Assembly (NCBI RefSeq): GCF_020171925.1
Contig: NZ_JAIVAR010000001.1
Span: forward strand, 682,001-746,000
Direction: 5' to 3'
Source of the DNA: Rossellomorea aquimaris
Lineage (GTDB): Bacteria; Bacillota; Bacilli; Bacillales; Bacillaceae_B
Length of the DNA stretch: 64,000 nt
The translations under genes were made by a program, and so were the position numbers. Below the pieces are notes generated by a model. The model saw only the letters and a program-made list of their open reading frames with translations, searched no databases and was not told the origin of the DNA. Every line of letters begins with the position of its first letter. Position 1 is the stretch's first letter. Shown in pieces: positions 58,318-64,000 of the stretch.

Positions 58318-58422
58318 TTATTTTTCATTCTCATAGTCTTCGACGGATTTAGACCAATATCCGATTGAGAGCCAAGATATGATTGTCAGAATCGGGATTG
58401 CAAGGGCAATAATTACTTTCAA
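58318..58422 (-). CDS. 34-residue membrane peptide, TTG start
   Basis: A TTG at 58420-58422 lies seven bases after AGGAGGTATC. It opens a 34-codon frame with one hydrophobic helix (VIIALAIPILTIISWLSIGY) and an acidic tail ending YENEK. The excellent ribosome binding site and the terminator at 58271 argue that it is translated. No family is recognised. Confidence 0.6.
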   Translation of the reverse strand: MKVIIALAIPILTIISWLSIGYWSKSVEDYENEK

Positions 58423-58468
58423 GGGGATACCTCCTAAAGGGAACATGTATTTTACATTGACTCAATAC

Positions 58469-58939
58469 CTAGTGTTTTAAGGTTAACGCCCAAACGAACA
58501 AGCAGATTGGAGCAATGAAACAAATCCCTAGTAGAATGATTGCGATGGAAAATGGGAAACTCGTCTCCATACCGGCAGCACTTCCAAGAAATGCTTCGTT
58601 AGCAAAGATAAGAGCCATGAAACCAAGGTTCTGGACGAGTAACAACACTTTTTCAGCTCTAGAATATTGTATTTTTTTATTTTCCTCAGTTAAATGGATA
58701 TAGTTAAAGATTTCTGGTTTACTGGAAACTTTTTGCAAGAGAAGCCAAAATAAGATACTAACGATTGGCATGATGAACAATACGTGTTTTGTGCCCCATT
58801 CATCTGGTTCACCATCACTGAAATGGATTGCTATTCGGGGTGGAATATCTGACCAAAGATGCAACATAGCATATACGTGGTAAAGAAAAATAGAAGTTGA
58901 GGCGATAGTAAGTATTCGTTTTAAAATCATATTTTCCAT
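58469..58939 (-). CDS. DUF1648-like membrane protein
   Basis: The ATG at 58939 has GGGGGAAG upstream and gives 156 residues. The N-terminal part has one helix and the DUF1648-type segment SDIPPRIAIHFSDGEPDEWG, followed by three helices (about residues 50-68, 95-115 and 125-150). DUF1648 segments occur in SdpI-like immunity and membrane-sensing proteins. Here the rest of SdpI is absent, so function is unknown. Confidence 0.75.
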   Translation of the reverse strand: MENMILKRILTIASTSIFLYHVYAMLHLWSDIPPRIAIHFSDGEPDEWGTKHVLFIMPIVSILFWLLLQKVSSKPEIFNYIHLTEENKKIQYSRAEKVLLLVQNLGFMALIFANEAFLGSAAGMETSFPFSIAIILLGICFIAPICLFVWALTLKH

Positions 58940-59077
58940 TTCAGCTTCCCCCACCATCGGAACTGTTTGGTCTCACCTTTCTTATATACGTAAATGTTGC
59001 CCTTAAGGTTTCATTACTCTCCATTAATGCGTTTCTTCTCTTTAGCATAAGGGATACGTTATCGTCCGGCACATTTA

Positions 59078-59611
59078 TCAATCTGCCATTGCCAACTCCT
59101 TCAATAAATAAACCGTCAAATCATCATCATTTACGCACGGTGCATATTGTTCTAATTGTTTTCCTTGATACCAAACACCGGTCCCATCGGGAATATAGCC
59201 ACGTTTACTATACATTCTTTGCGCTGCACCGTATCCGTAGTGAAGACCTACTGCCAGTGAAACGAAGTCACATGTTTCACTGGCCAATCTTTCTGCAACA
59301 TCCATCATTTTATTGCCTATACCTCGATTTTGAAATCTAATCAGCACGTTCAAATCAACGATTTCAGGGATATTTATTGAGGCGAACGGTCCGACATTCG
59401 AATTGCTGACTAAGGTTACGTAACCAGCCAGTTTTTTATTGGTTTCTGCAACGATTACTTTCCGTTTTCTATTTGATTGTTGCATAAAATAGGCTTGGAA
59501 TAGATCAAGTGGTTTTTGCCATCCTTGTGCTTCGAATGCTTTCACAAAGTCTACACCATCACTTTCTTTCATCGATCGGATGAACAAATTCCCCTCTTGA
59601 TAATAGTTCAT
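59078..59611 (-). CDS. GNAT family N-acetyltransferase
   Basis: A 177-residue GNAT protein. The fold is visible in LFIRSMKESDGVDFVKAFEA, VIVAETNKKLAGYVTLV, VDLNVLIRFQNRGIGNKMMD (acetyl-CoA loop) and AQRMYSKRGYIPDG. The ending GVWYQGKQLE.Y.P is typical of a Bacillus aminoglycoside-like acetyltransferase subgroup. AAAGGGG precedes the ATG, which is one base after the stop of the HExxH protein upstream, so they are coupled. Confidence 0.85.
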   Translation of the reverse strand: MNYYQEGNLFIRSMKESDGVDFVKAFEAQGWQKPLDLFQAYFMQQSNRKRKVIVAETNKKLAGYVTLVSNSNVGPFASINIPEIVDLNVLIRFQNRGIGNKMMDVAERLASETCDFVSLAVGLHYGYGAAQRMYSKRGYIPDGTGVWYQGKQLEQYAPCVNDDDLTVYLLKELAMAD

Positions 59612-59612
59612 G

Positions 59613-60173
59613 TTACATTGCCCCTTTAGTACATACGGTTAATTGAATTTCGTTTTTATCCAAAACATCCCTTATTTGCTCAAAGTCAGCTAACACGGTT
59701 CGATAAATCCAAACATAATGATCATGTTGCAAAAAGTGGATTACTTCTTCATACTGTTGTTTCTCTAGTTTGTTGAAGACCACATCTACTTCAAGCCAAT
59801 TGATAATGAGGTGGAGGTAGCTTGAGAATTCATTTTTGGCTCCATTCGGATACCCAACGGGAACCGATGGATACATGTTTTTTAATTGTTGGATCGCATT
59901 TTTCATCTTCTGAAAATGTTGAACGGCATACCAGTGAATTTGTTCGTGGATGAATGTAGAGAGCAGGAGATTATCCTTCCCGATGTGTCTAGTATTCATT
60001 GTTAGCATAGGATGACTATGTGGGTAAATGGCGTACTCATCTACTAATACAACATCCGTATAACAATAATCTTGTAAATCAAATTTAGCGATCAGTTGTT
60101 CCAATTCATTTCTAACATCTTGTTCTTTTTCTGTATTGTTTTTGCACATGATGGTAATGTCCACACTGCCCAC
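59613..60173 (-). CDS. Hypothetical protein with HExxH metallopeptidase-like motif
   Basis: A protein of about 183-186 residues. The motif LSTFIHEQIHWYAVQHF (HEQIH, about residues 75-79) has the zinc-binding HExxH pattern of gluzincin peptidases, and NEFSSYLHLIINWLEVD downstream offers possible third ligands. The start may be the GTG at 60173 or, better placed after AGGTGG, the GTG at 60164. No family is recognised. It is translated just before the GNAT gene at 59078, a possible operon. Confidence 0.72.
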   Translation of the reverse strand: MGSVDITIMCKNNTEKEQDVRNELEQLIAKFDLQDYCYTDVVLVDEYAIYPHSHPMLTMNTRHIGKDNLLLSTFIHEQIHWYAVQHFQKMKNAIQQLKNMYPSVPVGYPNGAKNEFSSYLHLIINWLEVDVVFNKLEKQQYEEVIHFLQHDHYVWIYRTVLADFEQIRDVLDKNEIQLTVCTKGAM

Positions 60174-60195
60174 CTACATTCTCAAATCAATTGAT

Positions 60196-60822
60196 TCATC
60201 TTCGAAACTCCAATATCAACCCATCCCCAATGTTTGAAGATTGTTTGAGCATCTCTTTGCGCGAAGGATCGATCCAGTAATATTGAAGTGTTTCCCCAAA
60301 GTAAACCTCAACTTTCAACGTATCAACCCTTTCGTTAGGATTTCTCCATCCTTTTTCAGACTCAATGACCTTCATTCTTACATCAACTTCTGTATTCAAC
60401 ATAGGGTTAAAGCAGAGTAAGTTGGCTACATATCCAGTCTTTAATGGTAGTGTTCTTAAGATTAGTTCGACAGAGAAAGTATCAAAGCAATTGTATAGTG
60501 GCCTCACTATGTCTTCTTGATTCGGTCTCTCGATTTGAACCGAATCATCGTGATATGTTGCTTTTATGGTTTCAAAATCGCCCTCGTAATCAGTAAATGA
60601 AATCGGCTTGAATGAGGATTTGTCGACGAGTGTGAGACTTTTTCTGGTGCCCAATACGCTTGAATCCAATGATTGTGTTCGTTGGATTGCCACACGTCCT
60701 TCAATGTAAAGGAATGATATCCTTTCAGTTGTTGTACCGACCTTTTGTTCATTTCCGTTTTCAATGAGGTAGACAGATTTTTTATCTTCGCACTCAACTA
60801 GTGCATCACCCGTTATGTTCAT
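60196..60822 (-). CDS. Hypothetical soluble beta-rich protein
   Basis: A 208-residue protein without signal peptide, made of many beta strands (RVAIQRTQSLDSSVLGTRKS, FKPISFTDYEGDFETIKATY) and ending with YYWIDPSRKEMLKQSS. The ending resembles DUF3108-type proteins, but I am not certain. AAAGAGGTG precedes the ATG. It lies 22 bases upstream of the HExxH gene in the same direction, so a three-gene unit (60822-59078) is likely. It is divergent from the secreted protein at 60935. Confidence 0.7.
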   Translation of the reverse strand: MNITGDALVECEDKKSVYLIENGNEQKVGTTTERISFLYIEGRVAIQRTQSLDSSVLGTRKSLTLVDKSSFKPISFTDYEGDFETIKATYHDDSVQIERPNQEDIVRPLYNCFDTFSVELILRTLPLKTGYVANLLCFNPMLNTEVDVRMKVIESEKGWRNPNERVDTLKVEVYFGETLQYYWIDPSRKEMLKQSSNIGDGLILEFRR

Positions 60823-60934
60823 TTATGCACCTCTTTTTTCGTAAATACGACACTTAGTCCTCTGTTACGTTTAAACATTGAATAGTCCACCCCGAGTGGT
60901 CAATCCTAAGAAAAACCAGATTGGGGGGCATAGT

Positions 60935-61372
60935 ATGAACATTCTCAGCACATGTGCATTCACGTTATGTTTACTTTTCACTCAAATTTGTCCCGCTTCT
61001 GCACAGGGAATTGAATATGGCGCAAATCAGCAAAAGTCATTTCCAAGTGCAGATGCAATATACAATGGGCTGGACAAAAATCTTTACCGTGAATATGATC
61101 ATGCTACTTACAGTGTACGAAAGAAAATGCTTTACAAGGATGTACCTGAAGCGTTCCAAGTATTTGAAAAGAAAACCGGTAATTATGTCGGACAGTCCCA
61201 AAAGCCTCTGAACAAACATATCCATCCGGAACGGCAGGTTTACTTTTTGGCATCTTTTTATCAAAGCCATCAAAAGGAGTACCGGAAGCATATTGTTCTT
61301 GATGCTGAAACACTGAATCAGCTCGAAAGCGGAAAGGGATTCAGTACGTATGAAGATCCACATGAAGAGTGA
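60935..61372 (+). CDS. Secreted hypothetical protein
   Basis: The ATG at 60935 has GGGGGGC upstream and gives 145 residues. Residues 1-24 are a signal peptide (LSTCAFTLCLLFTQICPASA) with cleavage expected after ASA. The mature part is small, basic and helical (YSVRKKMLYKDVPEAFQVFE; YRKHIVLDAETLNQLESGKG). No Cys pair or motif is seen. A terminator follows. Confidence 0.72.
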   Translation: MNILSTCAFTLCLLFTQICPASAQGIEYGANQQKSFPSADAIYNGLDKNLYREYDHATYSVRKKMLYKDVPEAFQVFEKKTGNYVGQSQKPLNKHIHPERQVYFLASFYQSHQKEYRKHIVLDAETLNQLESGKGFSTYEDPHEE

Positions 61373-61400
61373 ATCTTTATGGAAGACGTTCAACAACAAG

Positions 61401-61429
61401 AAATAGCCGGAAACTTCGGCTATTTTTTT
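61401..61429 (+). terminator. Terminator of the secreted protein gene
   Basis: AATAGCCG pairs with CGGCTATT around a short loop, followed by seven T residues. It also abuts the stop of the convergent membrane protein gene at 61431. Confidence 0.9.
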
Positions 61430-61430
61430 G

Positions 61431-61649
61431 TTATCGTAGCGACCTTTCTTTTTCCAATTTACCACTCTTCTTATCTTTCCTATAAAGTACAACTAAATTG
61501 ATCATGACAAGGAGACTGCCTCCAATCAATAAGGTATAAGATAGCACCATTCTTTCTCCCCAGTGGTTATAGGCCTGAAGAAAAGCGATGATGGCTACAA
61601 AGAAGCCCATGAATAACTGATACTTCGGTACTTCTTTCAGGGTTAACAA
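61431..61649 (-). CDS. Small two-helix membrane protein
   Basis: About 69-72 residues with helices at about residues 12-28 and 34-54 and a strongly basic tail (RKDKKSGKLEKER). The start is uncertain. AAGGAG directly abuts a TTG at 61649 and lies nine bases before a CTG at 61640; no ATG is available before the first helix. No family is recognised. Confidence 0.55.
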   Translation of the reverse strand: MLTLKEVPKYQLFMGFFVAIIAFLQAYNHWGERMVLSYTLLIGGSLLVMINLVVLYRKDKKSGKLEKERSLR

Positions 61650-61673
61650 CTCCTTACAATAATGTCTTGGTGG

Positions 61674-62285
61674 TCAAACGTTGTGCTGTGACCTTACATT
61701 CATCAATCCCTTATCAATGGATGTCTCTATGTATCCGACAATCTGGTCAAATGTGAAAACGTTCAGTTTCTCACCAATCACGTTTTTGTCGTACGCCAAA
61801 TCCTCTACTACATTTGGGATGAATGCATCAACATCTTCAGACTTCACTTCATCCAAGTCAATGATTTCCGGCCGCGAAGTGAGTATGCTTTTTAGTTTAT
61901 CTGCGATTCCATAGTATTCTAGTAATTTTCCATTCAGTAAGCGAAAGTCTCTATGATAATGATGAAATAAATCGTTATCTGCTTCCATCCTGTTTTTCAA
62001 CCATGGGAGAAAAAAGCCTTTAAGCCATATGTCATCAGCTATGAGATGCGTGAAATATCCTTGAACATAGGGGTGGTCTTTATGATCACTATATTTATCC
62101 AGAAATCCGTTATAATCGATCGTCCTAGAGTAGTCTTGTACATCACCCTGATAGAAGTGTGATGAGTCCTTAGGTGTAACGGCGTCCGCTGCAATACTGC
62201 CGAGTAAAAACGATGTTTTATCTTCAATCGATAAACGATCTGCGATGGTATAACCAATGATGCTGTGCATGATTCTTGAGCCCAT
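61674..62285 (-). CDS. Zinc-dependent phospholipase C-like hydrolase
   Basis: A 203-residue all-helical protein of the Zn_dep_PLPC group: MGSRIMHSIIGYTIADRL at the start, LLGSIAADAVTPKDSSHF with Asp and His ligands, SDHKDHPYVQGYFTHLIADD with further His and Asp. The ligand spacing (His near 7, Asp near 34, His near 43 and HLIADD near 80) matches bacterial phospholipase C-like metal sites. The substrate is unknown. AAGGGGAT precedes the ATG. Confidence 0.82.
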   Translation of the reverse strand: MGSRIMHSIIGYTIADRLSIEDKTSFLLGSIAADAVTPKDSSHFYQGDVQDYSRTIDYNGFLDKYSDHKDHPYVQGYFTHLIADDIWLKGFFLPWLKNRMEADNDLFHHYHRDFRLLNGKLLEYYGIADKLKSILTSRPEIIDLDEVKSEDVDAFIPNVVEDLAYDKNVIGEKLNVFTFDQIVGYIETSIDKGLMNVRSQHNV

Positions 62286-62359
62286 AATGCTTATCCCCTT
62301 CTTCCTTCTATTGTAGAATTCTTTAGAGTCGTAGCCTTTTCTCGGTTTAAAAAAACTCC

Positions 62360-62791
62360 CTACTCCACATCACTCGTATATTTTTCAGGAAGCAATTCCA
62401 TGACATTGCATTTTACCAGTTCATTTTTATATGAAATGATGACATCCGTATCACTTCCATAATCACTGATGAGCTCGCGGCACATGCCACAGGGTGCAAC
62501 GACCCAACAGTTCTCGATCTCTTCGTGTGGGTGGGGATGCGCAACGGCTACGATGGTGTCGAATTCGTGGTCGCCCTCTGAAATCGACTTACCGATCGCC
62601 ATCGCTTCTCCACAGACGGTGATTCGTCCAACATTCGCTTCCACATGGACGGCCGCAAACACATTCCCGTTTTTCGTCCTGACGGCTGAACCGATGTGAT
62701 GTCGTCCATAACGATAATTCTTTTCAATGACTTCTTCTGCTTCTTTAATTAATTCGTAGTCTTTTGATTCTAAAGGTTTTACTTTTAGCAT
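62360..62791 (-). CDS. Cytidine deaminase-like protein
   Basis: A 143-residue deaminase-fold protein. The catalytic motif is VCGEAMAIG (Cys ligand and proton-shuttle Glu) and the second zinc motif PCGMCREL, about 40 residues later. Cysteine rather than His in the first motif is typical of the CDA and blasticidin-S deaminase type. GRHHIGSAVRTKNGNVFAAV fits the substrate pocket strand. It may deaminate cytidine or a nucleoside antibiotic. AGGAAAAGG lies upstream of the ATG. Confidence 0.88.
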   Translation of the reverse strand: MLKVKPLESKDYELIKEAEEVIEKNYRYGRHHIGSAVRTKNGNVFAAVHVEANVGRITVCGEAMAIGKSISEGDHEFDTIVAVAHPHPHEEIENCWVVAPCGMCRELISDYGSDTDVIISYKNELVKCNVMELLPEKYTSDVE

Positions 62792-62817
62792 TGTGTCGTC
62801 CCCTTTTCCTGATGCTT

Positions 62818-62965
62818 CTAAATATCCAAGCTTTTTATCCTATGGGCATTACTTTTAAGAGCTTTTTTCGTTGTAAAAAGATAAATCGTGTAACCGATCG
62901 CCGTACCCAGAACATTACAACTAACATCATCGATATCCGTTACGCGTCCCCATGCACCACAGCGA
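62818..62965 (-). pseudogene. C-terminal remnant of a VanZ-family gene
   Basis: In one minus-strand frame the codons read WGRVTDIDDVSCNVLGTAIG followed by YTIYLFTTKK and a stop at 62818. TDIDD..xN.LGTxIGY is the signature end of VanZ-family membrane proteins. The roughly 100 preceding residues are missing, and the frame runs into the pgsA-like remnant. I infer a deletion that joined two unrelated genes. Confidence 0.65.
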
Positions 62966-63095
62966 TAATATGGGCGATTGGTATCTGTTCCCCTCTGATC
63001 GATACTTCACCGAATGGAATCGGGGCTAATAAAAACAACAGAAAAACGGGAATGAATAAGATTCTGATGATCGTTATTTTATTGGGTAGGTTCAT
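62940..63095 (-). pseudogene. N-terminal remnant of a pgsA-like phosphatidyltransferase gene
   Basis: The ATG at 63095, with AAGGAG upstream, opens MNLPNKITIIRILFIPVFLL and FGEVSIRGEQIPIAHIIAVV, closely like the start of CDP-diacylglycerol-glycerol-3-phosphate phosphatidyltransferase. After 48 codons the sequence becomes HGDA and stops at a TAA at 62940. The catalytic D-G-x2-A-R motif and the rest of the enzyme are gone. The joint lies at about 62985, where the VanZ tail begins in another frame. Confidence 0.75.
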
Positions 63096-63193
63096 TAGGT
63101 TCTCCTTCTTTCTTATTGTGGAGCGGTTTGTAATTTAAATGGAGGCGGACAATTCTGCCCCAAACAAATCAAGATGATGTACTCTCCCAAGAC

Positions 63194-63664
63194 TTAAACG
63201 AGTGGCTTTGACATATCCAACATTCTGGTAAACCCGAGATTTTCATAAACGTTTCTGCCAGTGGAGCTAGACCACAATCTTGCTCTTTTTGCCCCCTTTT
63301 CTTTCAGCCATATACAGATTTCATCTACCAATGTGGCGGCCAGTCCATTATGACGGTGTTCCTCTATCGTATAGACTGAAATAACCCAACCGAATAAGCT
63401 CTGGTCAGCTGCAAGCGGATACAAGTATTCGTACCTTAACAGCCCACCTGCACAAGCTACAATTTGATCATTGTGGTTAAGAGCTACTCTGAACGTAAGA
63501 CTCTCTCTTTCCGTTTCTTTAAGAAATAAAGTTTTCACTTCTTCCAGCCTCTCTAAGTCTGGCTCGGGAATTCCATCTATTCTTGCCATTTCGATTGCCA
63601 TCCTGTACCAATAGTCCAAAATTATAGGCAGCTCTTCTTCTGTAGCCCTACGTGTTTCATACAT
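63194..63664 (-). CDS. GNAT family N-acetyltransferase
   Basis: A 156-residue GNAT protein: TRRATEEELPIILDYWYRMA at the start, VISVYTIEEHRHNGLAATLVDEI as the acetyl-CoA loop, and KRARLWSSSTGRNVYENLGF near the end. The opening and tail fit the Bacillus aminoglycoside N-acetyltransferase-like subgroup, but the substrate is unknown. AAGGAGG precedes the ATG. Confidence 0.85.
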   Translation of the reverse strand: MYETRRATEEELPIILDYWYRMAIEMARIDGIPEPDLERLEEVKTLFLKETERESLTFRVALNHNDQIVACAGGLLRYEYLYPLAADQSLFGWVISVYTIEEHRHNGLAATLVDEICIWLKEKGAKRARLWSSSTGRNVYENLGFTRMLDMSKPLV

Positions 63665-63723
63665 GATTGAACCTCCTTGGCATGCTTTCAGGCGAGTTTA
63701 CTTTAATAGGCTTAGCCGTCAAT

Positions 63724-64000
63724 TCAATTACAGTCGAAATAGTTATCAACTTCATCACTGTTCTTGAATATCAATAGCTTTTCTTTATGAGGGGCCAGCA
63801 TATCAAAGATCTCTTGCTTGCTTTTCTTTTCAAAAGTGGTGTTGTACTTGTATAAAAACCTTACTATTTTCAAAGTAGGTTCATAATGGGATGTTTCCAT
63901 ACCCAACTTCTGCTTAACGTACCTTTTGATGATCCTGATCCTGCGTATTGAGATATTCGTATCCAAAAATAGGATCAAATCGGCATGCCGGAACGATGAG
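63724..64000 (-). CDS. P-loop nucleotide kinase-like protein, C-terminal part (runs off window)
   Basis: The frame is open to the right window edge and gives 91 residues here. ADLILFLDTNISIRRIRIIK with its FLD strand and RxxR pattern matches the lid/base region of DNA topology modulation (FlaR)-like P-loop kinases of bacilli. A helical C-terminal part follows. The Walker A part must lie beyond 64000. The TTG at 63978 is not the true start. Confidence in the family is moderate. Confidence 0.6.
   Translation of the reverse strand, partial: SSFRHADLILFLDTNISIRRIRIIKRYVKQKLGMETSHYEPTLKIVRFLYKYNTTFEKKSKQEIFDMLAPHKEKLLIFKNSDEVDNYFDCN

Noticed and set aside
62764-63138. 124-codon plus-strand ORF
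   Set aside because: It is the antisense of the pgsA/vanZ remnants; the minus strand gives clear family matches.
1-64000. tRNA, rRNA, riboswitch or complete insertion sequence
   Set aside because: No cloverleaf, T-box, SAM or TPP-type leader, transposase gene or paired terminal repeats were recognised on reading both strands; a covariance-model search would be needed to exclude small ones.

Overview
The window looks like a chromosomal stretch from a low-GC Gram-positive spore former of the Bacillaceae (Bacillus sensu lato, possibly a Rossellomorea-like species; the genus is a guess). The support is strong AGGAGG-type ribosome binding sites, a CotA-type spore-coat laccase, KinB-like sporulation kinases, Spx and Rrf2 regulators, FosB, an IDEAL-domain protein and a YdaP-type pyruvate oxidase. 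Almost all genes are on the minus strand. No rRNA, tRNA, CRISPR array, prophage or complete insertion sequence was seen.

Layout. 1-2 kb: edge of a histidine phosphatase gene, a broken small membrane gene and a three-gene membrane/lipoprotein operon. 1.9-8.5 kb: cotA, gpmA, divergent pyruvate oxidase, hydrolases and a second histidine phosphatase. 9-11.4 kb: a probable metal-handling patch (truncated DUF305 gene, membrane multicopper oxidase, SHOCT-tail protein). 11.6-17.4 kb: GNAT acetyltransferases, a GyrI-like protein, and an Rrf2/Spx pair resembling saiR/spxA2 with three matching operators. 17.9-21.2 kb: a large secreted GH16 beta-glucanase with LacI-type operators and a probable cre site. 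21.3-26.4 kb: two KinB-like sensor kinases flanking an APH/protein-kinase fusion and a DinB protein. 26.6-46.6 kb: an accessory zone rich in GNAT, MBL-fold, Nudix, APH, FosB, HIT and ASCH proteins, with a MurJ-like flippase, a lipoprotein cluster and an exporter/TetR pair. 46.7-64 kb: hydrolases, an MFS transporter with its ArsR-like regulator, a DUF2089 operon, small membrane proteins, a cytidine deaminase-like protein and a P-loop protein running off the edge.

Two features stand out. First, six intergenic gaps hold short tandem arrays with a strict 20-21 bp period. Two use a TTTATGC core, three use a TTTYGATAATAAA core and one is more degenerate. They are not CRISPRs, are not coding, and I recognise no named element in them. 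Second, many genes carry single lesions or are relics: in-frame stops at 199, 13651, 33531 and 47187, one-base frameshifts near 7475 and 32243, a truncated DUF305 gene, a chloramphenicol acetyltransferase tail, and a pgsA-head/vanZ-tail chimera. Accessory genes here seem to be gained and lost quickly. Re-sequencing should first exclude base-call errors for the one-base cases.

All functions are inferred from motifs and remembered family resemblance; no database search was run.
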